Of a stretch of DNA of 64,000 bases, positions 1-10,194 are shown one piece after another. Every line of letters begins with the position of its first letter. Position 1 is the stretch's first letter. The notes beneath the pieces were generated by a model, which made no database searches, was not told the origin of the DNA, and saw nothing but the letters and a program-made list of their open reading frames with translations. The translations under genes and the position numbers were made by a program. Source of the stretch: Littorina saxatilis (taxonomy: Eukaryota; Mollusca; Gastropoda; Littorinimorpha; Littorinidae); assembly GCF_037325665.1 (NCBI RefSeq), contig NC_090248.1, forward strand, positions 13,453,333-13,517,332. The letters run 5' to 3'.

Positions 1-1175
1 TTCTCAATTAAAGCAGAAGTGGTTTTTTTTCTGACAGATTGCATGTGCCTGTGCCACAGTGCGGCTGCCACTGATCTAAAAATAGAAGCTGCTGTCTCTC
101 GCCGACTTGCATAGATTCTTCTCATCGTGTTAGTGGCATGTAGCTTATCATCCACATTACCAAATGATGAGTTAATATAAAATTCCCACCCGCTAGCAGA
201 AAACACAAGTGTTATTCCGATAACGTACCAGCTAGATTAGTTTGGAAGACTGACTCGATCGACTGTCATACGACACGTAGCCGCACTGACTACACTGAAA
301 TACGACTGCATCAGTTCAGTAAATGAATGGTTTCCGAATTATTATTTCAAGGCAAGAACAATCGTAATCGAAAACGTGTAGGGTTCAGAACGTTCTTACC
401 ATTATAAGACTTATTACCAGCGTGCCTCGTGCGTGCAGACTCAGTCAGTGCAGACTGCATGCAGTGGTTTGATTGCCCTAGCAGACGACATAAACCCCGC
501 TCAGCAAATTAACATGTTGGGCAAATGTGAACGAAAAAACGATGGGGATATAATACGTGTAGGGTTCAGAGCATTCTTACCGTTCATATTTAGTATCAGA
601 CTCCCCGATGAGTGAAGATTCAACACGAGAAATATGCCACATTTGTTTTGAAAATGTGCGAACCGTCGAGTCCCGCGGCTTCGAGTCAATTCAAGGGGAG
701 TCACTCCGCACAGTCAATCCGTCGAAGCTCGACTGGAGGTTTCGAATCGCAAATAATCATTAATGAAGAGCACAGCCCTTTCTCCGAGTTCAAATGAGGT
801 CTCTCTGAAAGATCATCACTGTTCAGATTAACGCTACACTGGAATTTACCAACAGAAATTAAAATGCGTGTGACGAAAGCACGACACACTTGAGACACCC
901 CACACAAAAGTAGATCTTTACTGTACACGACCTGACCACACAGTTATGCCTATTCAAATGCGCGTTGCAAAATGTGCGCTTGGAATCTTCTTTTTTCTAT
1001 GGCGGTACTGACAATATCGTTATTGAAACAATCCCAGTGCACTAAGGGATTTATAGAGCAAATCTCGAAAATAATTATTGAACTCAGCGCTATGCGCTTC
1101 GTTCAATAATGAATTTTCTCGATTTGCTCTATAAATCCCTTAGTGCACTGGGATGTCTCAATAACTTAAATTGTA
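1..1175. repeat. Left copy of a ~1.2-kb direct duplication
   Basis: The stretch is closely matched by 1776-2957, in the same order and orientation: the same opening (TTCTCAATTAAAGCAGAAGT), the same middle (motif GTGTAGGGTTCAGA, which occurs twice within this copy) and the same foldback at the end. A SINE (1246-1721) separates the copies. No convincing reading frame runs through it; the short open frames contain stops at every scale and differ between the copies. It is most simply a duplicated block of an old repetitive element. The left edge may be cut by the window. Confidence 0.75.
1020..1165. repeat. Foldback (palindromic) element, copy 1
   Basis: An inverted repeat of about 50-bp arms: TTATTGAAACAATCCCAGTG on the left is answered by the reverse complement of CACTGGGATGTCTCAATAA on the right. 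The arms continue through the motif AAGGGATTTATAGAGCAAAT. The centre holds a smaller palindrome, ATTATTGAAC...GTTCAATAAT, around GCGCTATGCGC. The structure fits a foldback/MITE-like element. It recurs at 2811-2951. Confidence 0.75.
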
Positions 1176-1245
1176 ATGACTGATGTGAACCGAGCGTATT
1201 CTTCCGCCCTTTGCCAAAGCGAGACTGTACTCTCATCCTCAGAAT

Positions 1246-1565
1246 TAATTTTATTTTATTTTTATTTATTTATTTACGAGGATTTATATCGCGCACGTAT
1301 CTCACCACACAAGGCGACTCAAGGCGCATGTTACCTATTAATGCCGTGTGAGATGGAATTTTTTACACAATATATCACGCATTCACATCGGCCAGTTGAT
1401 CGACTGCCTTTAGGCGCTGCATCCACCTTTCACGGCCTATTATTCCAGGTCACACGGGTATTTTGGTGGACATTTTTATCTACGCCTATACAATTTTGCC
1501 AGGAAAGACCCTTTTGTCAATCGTGGGATCTTTAACGTGCACACCCCAATGTAGTGTACACGAAG

Positions 1566-1596
<31 letters not shown>

Positions 1597-1721
1597 TAGC
1601 ACTTGAACCCACCACCTAGGTTAGGAAAGGGGGGAGAAAATTGCTAACGCCCTGACCCAGGGTCGAACTCGCAACCTCTCGCTTCCGAGCGCAAGTGCGT
1701 TACCACTCGGCCACCCAGACC
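1246..1721 (-). mobile_element. tRNA-headed SINE (family B), minus orientation
   Basis: Read on the minus strand, the right edge starts as a tRNA-like head: GGCCGAGTGGTAACGCACTT resembles a box A region, and GGTTGCGAGTTCGACCC resembles box B. A body follows, with the motif AAAGATCTCACGATTGACAA-like sequence in the paralogue and the end GATATAAATCCTCGTAAATA. A second copy of the same family lies at 24475-24974. The position between the two duplicated 1.2-kb blocks suggests insertion after, or at the junction of, that duplication. Confidence 0.75.
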
Positions 1722-1775
1722 ATAATGACATGTAGCTTATATTCTCCACAATACCAAATGACCATACATTTTCTG

Positions 1776-2954
1776 CTTCTCAATTAAAGCAGAAGTGGGT
1801 TCTTTTCTGACAGATTGCACAGTGCCACTGATCTAAAAATAGAAGCCGCTGCGTCTCATCTCATTTTCGACTTGCATAGATTCTTCTCATATGCCGTGTT
1901 AGTGGCATGTAGCTTATTATCCACATTACCAAAGGATGAGTTAGTATACAATTCCCAGCGGCTAACAGAAAACACAAGTGTTATTCCGATAACGTACCAG
2001 CTAGACCAGCATTTGGAAGTCGACTGACTCGATCGACTCTGTCATACGTAGCAGACTACACTGAAATACGACTGCATCAGTTCAGTAAATGAATCGTTTC
2101 CGAATTATCATTTCAAGGCAAGAACAATCGGAATCGAAAACGTGTAGGGTTCAGAACGTTCTTACCATATCATTATAAGACTTATTACCAGCCTGCCTCA
2201 TGCGTGCAGACTCAATGCAACGTGACGAGCAATTTTTGTTTTTGAAATGAGACTGCAGTGGTTCGATTGCCCTAGCCTAGCAGACGACATAAACCCCGCT
2301 CAGCAAATTAACATGTTGGGCAAATGTGAACGAAAAAACGATGGGAATATAATACGTGTAGGGTTCAGAGCATTCTTACCGTTCATATTTAGTACCAGAC
2401 TCCCCGATGAGTGAAGATACAACACGAGAAACATACCACATTTATTTTGAAAATGTGCTAACCGTCGACAAGTCATTGGAGTCAATTCAAGGGGCACCAC
2501 TCTGCACAGTCAATCCGTCGAAGCTCGACTGGAGGTTTTGAATCGCAAATTACTTAGAGCACAGTCCTTTCTCCGAGTTCAAATGAGGTTTCTATGAAAG
2601 ATCATCACTTTCTAGCTTAACGCTACACGGGAATTTACCAATAGAAATTAAAACAAGAGTTTGCGTGTGACGAAAGCACGACACACTTGAGACAGCCCAC
2701 ACAAAAGTAGATCTTACACGACCTGACCACACAGTTCTGCCTATCCAAATGCGCGTAGCAAAATGTGCGTTTTGAATCATCTTTTTCTCTGGCGGCACTG
2801 ACAATATCGTTATTGAAACAATCCCAGTGCACTAAGGGATTTATAGAGCAAATCTTGAAAATAATTAACTCAGCGCTATGCGCTTCGTTCAATAATGAAT
2901 TTTCTCGATTTACTCTATAAATCCCTTAGTGCACTGGGATGTCTCAATAACTTA

Positions 2955-2957
<3 letters not shown>
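1776..2957. repeat. Right copy of the ~1.2-kb direct duplication
   Basis: It parallels 1-1175, with scattered substitutions and short indels (for example an extra segment around 2219-2255). It ends in the same foldback and then runs into an (AAT)n tract. The level of difference looks like clear divergence rather than a recent copy. Confidence 0.75.
2811..2951. repeat. Foldback element, copy 2
   Basis: It has the same arms as the element at 1020-1165: ATCCCAGTGCACTAAGGGAT on the left and its reverse complement on the right, with the centre GCGCTATGCGC. Both copies keep the arms nearly perfectly paired although the sequence around them has drifted. Confidence 0.7.
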
Positions 2958-2985
<28 letters not shown>

Positions 2986-3060
2986 TAATAATAATAATAA
3001 TAATGAGGATATTTATATGGCGCAAATCTTAACACAGTTCTAAGCGCCTCACAAAAACAT
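2956..3060. repeat. (AAT)n tract and SINE-like tail fragment
   Basis: An (AAT)n microsatellite at about 2956-3003 is followed by a fragment with TTTATATGGCGCAAAT and TAAGCGCCTCAC. The same fragment occurs in opposite orientation at 62700-62775, also next to an ATT-rich tract, so it is a dispersed repeat end. From 3060 to 3370 there is unique-looking sequence with a C-rich patch and no convincing gene. Confidence 0.5.
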
Positions 3061-3372
3061 ACATAAATACATTATTCTGTACACAATTCCAACTCAAATA
3101 ATAATCAACATAAATAGAACATACATATTCTTTTCTTTTCTGCCCCCCATCCACCCCCCACCCCCCAACTGTTTACTCCAAATCAGTCCGATGGTGTGAC
3201 TGGAAAGACTGCGGCGTATTTCTAGGGTTACACGGCCAGTGGGGTGTTACGCTGCCAACAGAATAAGCTCATCAGTGGAAACATGACTGGCTTATTGCCT
3301 TGGTTATTGCTCCGTAAGCTGAGGGAGAAGGCGAGTTCAGGAGCAATGTGGCGAGAAGGGTTGTGCTTGTCT

Positions 3373-3608
3373 GAGTCTAATGGGTTGAGGGAAAGCTGAG
3401 CGTTTGGGTGCGAATGTTTGAGTCTAATGGATTGAGGGAAAGCTGAGCGTGTGGGTGCTCTTGTCTGAGTCTAATGGGTTGAGGGAAAGCTGAGCGTTTG
3501 GGTGCGAATGTTTGAGTCTAATGGGTTGAGGGTAAGCTGAGCGTTTGGGTGCTCTTGTCTGAGTCTAATGGGTTGAGGGAAAGCTGAGCGTTTGGGTGCG
3601 AATGTTTG
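3373..3608. repeat. 47-bp minisatellite, five units
   Basis: Five direct units begin at about 3373, 3420, 3467, 3514 and 3561, each starting GAGTCTAATGG and carrying AAGCTGAGCGT. Alternate units end CGAATGTTT or CTCTTGTCT, so the real repeat is a 94-bp dimer of two 47-bp monomers, a small higher-order structure. Confidence 0.8.
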
Positions 3609-3654
3609 AGGGCTGCATGTAGTCTGCTCTTCGGGGCGCTTATTCCCCCTTTTT

Positions 3655-4502
3655 ACATTTAGTCAAGTTTTGACTAAATGTTTTAACGTAGAGGGGGGAA
3701 TCGAGACGAGAGTGTGGTGTATGTGTGTGTGTGCGTGTGTGTGTGTAGAGCGATTGAGAGTAAACTACTGGATCGATCTTTATGAAATTTGACATGAGAG
3801 TTCCTGGGTATGACATCCCCGGATGTTTTTTTCATTTTTTCGATAAATGTCTTTGATGACGTCATATCCGGCTTTTTGTAAAAGTTGAGGCGGCACTGTC
3901 ACACCCTCATTTTTCAATCAAATTGATTGAAATTTTGGCCAAGCAATCTTCGACGAAGGCCGGGGTTTGGTATTGCATTTCAGCTTGGTGGCTTAAAAAT
4001 TAATTAATGACTTTGGTCATTAAAAATCTGAAAATTGTAATTAAAATTATTTTTTTATAAAACGATCCAAATTTACGTTCATCTTATTCTTCATCATTTT
4101 TTGATTCCAAAAACATATAAATATGTTATATTTGGATTAAAAACAAGGTCTGAAAATTAAACATATAAAAATTATTATCAAAATCAAATTTCCGAAATCG
4201 ATTTAAAAACACTTTCATCTTATTCCTTGTCGGTTCTTGATTCCAAAAACATATAGATATGGTATGTTTGGATTAAAAACACACTCAGAAAGTTAAAACG
4301 AAGAGAGGTACAGAAAAGCGTGCTATCCTTCTCAGCGCAAATACTACCCCGCTCTTCTTGTCAATTTCACTGCCTTTGTCACGAGCGGTGGACTGACGAT
4401 GCTACAAGTATACGGTCTTGCTGAAAATTGCATTGCGTTCAGTTTCATTACTGTGAGTTCGACAGCTTGACTAAATGTTGTATTTTCGCCTTACGCGACT
4501 TG
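3655..4502 (+). mobile_element. HINE/Helentron-like non-autonomous element, copy 1
   Basis: Features seen: a left end ACATTTAGTCAAG that pairs with the following TTGACTAAATG as a terminal hairpin; an internal (TG)n tract; a body with GACGTCATATCCGGC and GAGGCGGCACTGTCAC; then CTTGACTAAATG (inverse of the left end) shortly before a terminal TCGC-CTTAC-GCGA hairpin and ACTTGT. Subterminal inverted repeats, an internal microsatellite and a 3' hairpin are the structure described for DINE-1/HINE elements. The family assignment is inferred. No protein is encoded. Confidence 0.7.
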
Positions 4503-4717
4503 TCCCCTTGACTGCCTTAGGACGGGTACCTGCACTTGTGCATTATTTCCATGATTAGATACTAAAAACAGATTCTTGGTTGAATTTCCTTTAAAAATAA
4601 CATAGGTTTTACTTTCCTATCTACTGCCAGTTTGGAGCTAGAATTTTTTGTGAATTATTACACCCCGAACTCCAATATTCCCTCGCAGTCAGGAAGTTTT
4701 GATTGGCAGCGAAAGGG

Positions 4718-4750
4718 TTAACATAGAGGGGGAATCGAGACGAGGGCCAT

Positions 4751-4790
<40 letters not shown>

Positions 4791-5523
4791 GATTCAGAGT
4801 AAACTACTGGACCGATCTTTATGAATATTTACATGAGAGTTTCTGGGTATGATGTCCCCAGACATTTTTTTCATTTTTTCGATAAATGTCTTTGATGACA
4901 GTCATATCCTGCTTTTTGTAAAAGTTGAGGCGGCACTGTCACACCCTCATTGATCAATCAAATTGATTGACATTTTGGCCAAGCAATCTTCGACAAAGGC
5001 CGGACTTTGGAATTAATTGCATTTCAGCTTGGAGGCTTAATAATTAATTTATGACTTTGGTCATTAAAAATCCGAAAATTGTAATTAAATTTTTTTTTTA
5101 TAAAACGATCCAAAATGAAGTTCATCTTATTTTTCATCATTTTCTGATTCCAAAAACATATAAATATGTTATATTCGGATTACAAAACAAGCTCTGAAAA
5201 TTAAAAATATAAAAACTATGATTAAAATTAAATTTCCGAAATCGATTTAAAAACAATTTCATCTTATTCCTTGTCGGTTCCTGATTCCAAAAACATATAG
5301 ATATGATATGTTTGGATTAAAAACACGCTCAGAAAGTTAAAACGAAGAGAGGTACAGAAAAGCGTGCAATGCAGCACAGCGCAACCACTACCGCGCTAAA
5401 CAGGCTCGTCAATTGCAGGAGCGGCGGACTACGGTCATTGTGAAAAAAATGCAGTGCGTTCAGTTTCATTCTGTGAGTTCCTCAGCTTGACTAAATGTAG
5501 TAATTTCGCCTTACGCGACTTGT
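4718..5523 (+). mobile_element. HINE-like element, copy 2 (left end missing)
   Basis: It starts at TTAACATAGAGGGGGAATCG, so it lacks the left hairpin. It then follows copy 1 throughout: (TG)n, body, CTTGACTAAATG and the 3' TCGC/GCGA hairpin. A stray left-end fragment, ATTTAGTCAAGTTTTG, sits downstream at 5542-5557. Confidence 0.7.
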
Positions 5524-5595
5524 TTTTTACTGCCTTTTTATATTTAGTCAAGTTTTGTTCTTTACTCCATTTTTTCTTCTTCTCATATATATACC

Positions 5596-6064
5596 ACTAG
5601 ATGATTACCCACTTCGCCGGGTACCGATTTCGCCGCGATACCCGGCTTCGCCGGAAAGAAGTAGAGCCGAATACCGACCCGGCTTCGCCGGGAAGAAGTA
5701 GAGGAATACCCGGCTTCGCCGGGATGAAAGTGTTGTGGACAGTGACCTTCTAAAAATAGTAACGGGAATATCCAGCTTCGCCGGGATGAAAGCGTTGTGG
5801 ACAGTGACCTTCTAAAAATAGTAACGGGAATATGGATTGACGCCACACGAAGGAAGGGAGATAAACGCAAAACATTGGAGAAGATAAGGAAGAGTTACTG
5901 GGAATGGATCTGGGAAGATGAAGAGAAAAACCAAAATCGGTTCAGCGCTGCGCGCTGAGAGCACGTGTTGAAAATTCTTATCGACCAGGTTGTGTCCGGG
6001 GTCTACCTGAATATGCCCACCAAATTTGAAGCAGATCCATCGAGAACTTTGGCCGTGCATCGCG

Positions 6065-6128
<64 letters not shown>

Positions 6129-6152
6129 GACACAAGTCGTATAAATATATAG
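5596..6152 (+). mobile_element. GC-hairpin repeat (family E), copy 1
   Basis: It begins ACTAGATGATTACCC and then carries many short hairpins of the type CCCGGCTTCGCCGGG. A body follows with GGAAGGGAGATAAACGC and TTCAGCGCTGCGCGCTGA, a core (AAATTTGAAGCAGATCCATC...ATCGCGAAC), an (AC)n tract and the tail AGACACAAGTCGTATA. Three further copies occur (6153, 53219, 53565). The small shadow reading frames through it are not conserved as protein. Confidence 0.7.
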
Positions 6153-6436
6153 ACTAGATGAATACCCGCTTCGCCGGGTAGCCGGCTTCGCCAGGAAGAA
6201 GTAGAGCCGAATACCCGGCTTCGTCGGGTGAGTGGCGCACCGTACGCTTTGCCGGGTGAGTGGCGCACCGTACGCCATTGACGCCACACGAAGAAAAACT
6301 TCTAAAAATAGTAACGGGAATATGGATTGAGCGTTGTGGACAGTGACCTTCTAAAAATAGTAACGGGAATATGGATTGACGCCACACGAAGGAAGGGAGA
6401 TAAACGCAAAACACTGGAGAAGATAAGGAAGAGTAT
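6153..6436 (+). mobile_element. GC-hairpin repeat (family E), copy 2, truncated
   Basis: It starts ACTAGATGAATACCCGCTTC immediately after the tail of copy 1, giving a head-to-tail pair. It repeats the TTCGCCGGG hairpins and the GACGCCACACGAAGG segment. It stops at AAGATAAGGAAGAGT, where other sequence (ending ACTTACGCGACTTGTT, which resembles a HINE 3' end) takes over. Confidence 0.65.
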
Positions 6437-6517
6437 GTAACCTCTACTTACGCGACTTGTTATTTTTTTTTTTTAACTTTTATGATTATCTTTTGTAAAT
6501 GTTTTACGTGTGTATAT

Positions 6518-7320
6518 AGGTTACATGCCGAGTCTCAGTGATTATTAAAAATAATGGTCGAAGTTAGCGGATCATGAAAAATTCCTCCTTTCTTCAGTTA
6601 TTCAAAGAAAACAGGAGTTTTTGTGCGAAAGTTTGATCGAATCCGAATCACTCAACCAGTCAACCTGCGCAGGCGATCAATTAATGCGCGGTTGTATAGT
6701 TCCGTGCAAATCATTCCATTCTGTTTACACTTCTTGTCAGTTTCCCTGTTTTGGACCAAAATCAAGTACACAGATATGCTGTTATTCTGCTGTGGCGGTA
6801 AAGGCAGATATTGTGTGTTCTTTTTATGCTTTAGTATCGCTTAGGATAATGTTCTTTCGTCAAATGGGACTAGCAGACGAACATTTGCACCCGTGTTCCA
6901 ACGTTAATTACTGTATGAAGTTCAGTTTTCTGGGGAAAATAGTGTATGAAACCGCTTTATGTTGTTTAAATTGATGAGATGTGTGCATTTGGTTGCGTGT
7001 GATCTGTTTATAAAATGAAATATTGTTAAAAACTGACCGAACTCATGGATTTTATATGGAGATTCATGTGTTCAGGCCTGTAGTTGTTAATCTAAATGCG
7101 GTATGTTTGTATTGTTTGCTCCAGAAATGTATACTTCGTACATTAGAGCGTTCGGAACTTTTCAGTCGCAAAAGTAGTACCGAAACAGAACAGCTTCTCA
7201 ACCCATTGCACTATCGAGGATTCAGGTTGTTGCTGGCTCGTTATTTGTTTGGTTGCTGGGTCATTATCGAAAAATAACTAGCTCTACAAGTTTACAGAGG
7301 TAAAGAAGCAGAGGGGGGAA
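6518..7320. repeat. Left copy of an 0.8-0.9-kb duplicated element
   Basis: From the opening GGTTACATGCCGAGTCTCAG to AAGAAGCAGAGGGGGGAATA, this block is matched by 7328-8358 with clear but limited divergence (for example TTTGTGCGAAAGTTTGATCG against TTTGTGAAAGTTTGATCG). The right copy carries about 150 bp more around 7940-8098. Short open frames exist in both copies, but indels break their correspondence, so coding is not supported. Confidence 0.75.
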
Positions 7321-7484
7321 TAAGTAGAGGTTACATGCCGAGTCTCAGTGATTATTAAAAATAATGGTCGAAGTTAGCGGATCATGAAAAATGCGAGCTT
7401 TAGCGAGCTTTTTCATGACCGCGAACTGAGACCATTATTTTTTATAATCACTGAGACGAGGTGTGTAACCTCTTTATTCCTCCT
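7321..7484. repeat. Foldback joining two duplicated elements
   Basis: AGAGGTTACATGCCGAGTCTC...ATAATGGTC runs towards a centre of GAGCTTTAGCGAGCTT and is mirrored by GACCATTATTTTTTATAATC...GAGGTGTGTAACCTCT. The arms are about 75 bp. It marks the junction where the left copy (6518-7320) meets the right copy (7485-8358), so it probably represents abutting terminal inverted repeats. Confidence 0.7.
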
Positions 7485-8358
7485 TTCTTCAGTTATTCAA
7501 AGAAAAGAGGAGTTTTTTTTTGTGAAAGTTTGATCGAATCCTATTCACTCAACCAGTCAACCTGCGCAGGCGATCGATTAATGCGCGGTTGTATAGTTCC
7601 GTGCAAATCATTCCATTCTGTTAACACTTCTTGTCAGTTTTCCTATTTTGGACTAAAATCAAGTACACAGATATCTGAGATATGCTGTTATTCTGCTGTG
7701 GCGGCAAAGGCAGATATTGTGTGTTCTGTATATGTTTTGGTATCGCTTAGGATAATGTTCTTTCGTCAAATGGGACTAGCAGACGAACTTTTGCACCCGT
7801 GTTCCAACGTTAAAATCTGTATGAAGTTCAGTTTTCTGGGGAAAATAGTGTATGAAACCGCTTTATGTTGTTTAAATTGATTAGATGTGTGCATTTGGTT
7901 GCGTGTGATCTGTTTATTAAATGAAATATTGTTGAAAACTGACCGTCGGATTGCAGTCTGTTGTCGAAGAAACTGAGTGAAAAGAAATTTGAAAGGGGAA
8001 CTACGCTTGTCGCTAGACAAAGTATGAGAGTTACTTGCCTTGGGAATTTGCTTGTGATGAACGTTTGTGCACAGCAGATCTAGATTCAGAAAACAACCAA
8101 ACTCATGGATTTTATATAGAGATTCATGTGTTCAAGCCTGTAGTTGTTAATTTAAATGCGGTATGTTTGTATTGTTTGCTCCAGAGATGTATACTTCGTA
8201 CATTAGAGCGTTCGGAACTTTTCAGTCGCAAAAGTAGTACCGACGCAGAACAGCTTCTCAACCCATTGCTGGGTCGTTATTTGTTTGGTTGCTGGGTGTT
8301 TATCGAAAAATAACTAGCTCTACAAGTTTACAGAGGTAAAGAAGCAGAGGGGGGAATA
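7485..8358. repeat. Right copy of the duplicated element
   Basis: It parallels 6583-7320: start ATTCCTCCTTTCTTCAG, middle GGCGGCAAAGGCAGATATTG, and end CAGAGGTAAAGAAGCAGAGG. It contains an additional stretch (about 7940-8098) absent from the left copy, so either the left copy lost it or this copy gained it. Confidence 0.7.
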
Positions 8359-8359
8359 C

Positions 8360-8476
8360 ATGTATATAAGATATGAGTAGTCCTTCTCTGGGCGAGGGCT
8401 GGTTGAACAGAAGCTCGTTTGTATAAATGCCACAACCCTCCTAAAATAAAATTTGATTTGATTTGATTTGATTTGA
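8360..8476 (+). mobile_element. LINE-type 3' tail with (TTTGA)n end
   Basis: A short GC-balanced segment ends CCTCCTAAAATAAAA and is followed by TTTGATTTGATTTGATTTGA. Short tandem pentamers directly after an AATAAA-like signal are typical of 3' ends of CR1/RTE-type LINEs and their SINEs. Only the end is present; no reverse-transcriptase segment is visible. The family is inferred. Confidence 0.45.
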
Positions 8477-8906
8477 TCTCTCTCTCTCTCTCTTTATCAC
8501 CTATCAATTTGTACGTGGTCAACCATACTTCGGCTATATACAAAAAGGATCAATCGAACATTTTGTTTTCCCCCTCATTCTCTCCTCCTCCCCTCCCCCC
8601 TACGCTCTCGTTCTTCCCATCAACCCATGTTCAGCGAAATGTAACCTCAGGCGCACGCGCGACGCGGTAAAAGGCATCTCGGCTGACCGTGAACGCTAGT
8701 AATTGGGCTATGACGTAAGCGAGCTGTGACGTCGGAGCCGAGGTCTGTTGTTGGCGGCGGCCAATTAGCGACCCCAGAGACCGGCCGCTGGTCAGCCGAT
8801 ACCTTCTAATCAACTTTCGGGTAGCTTCTGCTCAAGGGGTTACGGCGCGACCGTGAAAATGGGCAAACTGCACCGGGGGGGGGGGGGGGGGGGGGGAGGG
8901 GAGAGA

Positions 8907-8949
<43 letters not shown>

Positions 8950-8981
8950 GGGAAGGAATAGAACACCGAAGAATAAGGAAG

Positions 8982-9017
<36 letters not shown>

Positions 9018-9040
9018 GAGACAGGGAGACAGAGACAGAG
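8477..9040. repeat. Simple-sequence block: (CT)n, G-run, (GA)n, (GACA)n
   Basis: It contains (CT)n at 8477-8492, a G tract of about 22 at 8875-8896, (GA)n at 8900-8938, a second G tract at 8939-8952 and GACA repeats near 8997-9030. Between 8640 and 8870 lies GC-rich unique-looking sequence. Long apparent reading frames here are only translations of the repeats. Confidence 0.8.
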
Positions 9041-9436
9041 AAATGTACGCCCGCAATCGTACAGCCGTACAACAAAACACATAAAATATATGATTTCTCA
9101 ATGGCGAACCGGTGCCTATACAAAACAACTAGACGACATGCGTGTTTCTCTTACGAAACACAACGCATAACGATGACAATGATTATAAGCTGGCGAAGCA
9201 CCGACCATCGGTCAAAGCACGTGATGCGCAGACGCAAAATAACATGCAGGCGCCTTATGAAAAGATCATGCTGATAATTCCACAAATTGAAATTGAATGA
9301 ATCCGGATCATTCTCTGCATCGATGACCACAACGTAAAACTAGGCGAGTGAACAGTCTGCATGTAGTAAGCTTATTTGACAGCGATGCAATCCTCGCCCG
9401 CTGCGTTGTACTGCGCACTATATCAGATGTGGCTTA

Positions 9437-10194
9437 CGGTGACGTTAAAGGCAGAGTAAGCCTCCCGTAAACCATCACAGATACGGTCAGGCTTTTACAC
9501 ACAGTACAAACACCCTTTCATTTAAACACTCACCAATTGAGAACATCCTAGGTGCCCTCCGTAAAGAGCGAACAATTTTCAAAGAATTTATTTTTGCGTG
9601 GTTTATCTTACCCCTGAGCCATCGTGAACCCGTGTGATCCAGTTTTCCCCCTTTTCACAATGCAGTCGTCATAGTTAGTCATTTGAATGCGACTCGACGT
9701 GAGCTTATCTACAATAGCACGTTTTTTATGCACGAAACAACGGCTGTGGTTCACAAGAACTCTATAGCGATGGCTTTTGACTGTTGAGAGGAACGGCGAT
9801 TTGCACTGATAAACCGGGCCGTCGTCTGCTACGACCCTTGCGTGACCCTGCTTCCGGGCTTTTCTTTTTTTAAACTTTCACAACTTCGAATTGTTCTGAT
9901 CTTGTCTTGATGAAAAACGAATTCTTTTATGATTAAAGAATGTTTGTGTAACAAGCTGTCAATTTATTATTTTGATTTTAAAAGTTAGGTCAAGCGCAAA
10001 AACGAGGCGCCATTGTTCTTCAGGGCCAAGTCCACGAAAATAAATTCTTGGAAAATGTCTCACGCTCGACAGAAAGCAGCCAGGATGTTCCTGTTCGGTG
10101 AGCGTTCAAATGGAAGTATGCTTGTACTGTATTTAGACGCTCGGGGAGCTCTGTGATGGTTTACGGGAGGCTTACTGTGCCTTTAACGTTAACC
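9437..10194. mobile_element. Long-TIR element (~757 bp)
   Basis: GTTAAAGGCAGAGTAAGCCT...CCATCACAGA on the left is matched in inverse at 10150-10193 (CTGTGATGGTTTACGGGAGG...AACGTTAACC). Inverted similarity continues inward for roughly 200 bp (AACATCCTAGG against CCAGGATGTT; AAGAATTTATTTTTGCGTGG against its diverged inverse). That is a DNA element with long, partly decayed TIRs. No transposase is visible. The superfamily is not assigned. Confidence 0.65.

Noticed and set aside
10054-10097. Apparent first coding exon (MSHARQKAARMFLF then GTGAGC), phase-compatible with 16121
   Set aside because: It lies in the right arm of a long-TIR element (9437-10194) and has an inverse counterpart in the left arm; the joined frame also stops soon after the junction.
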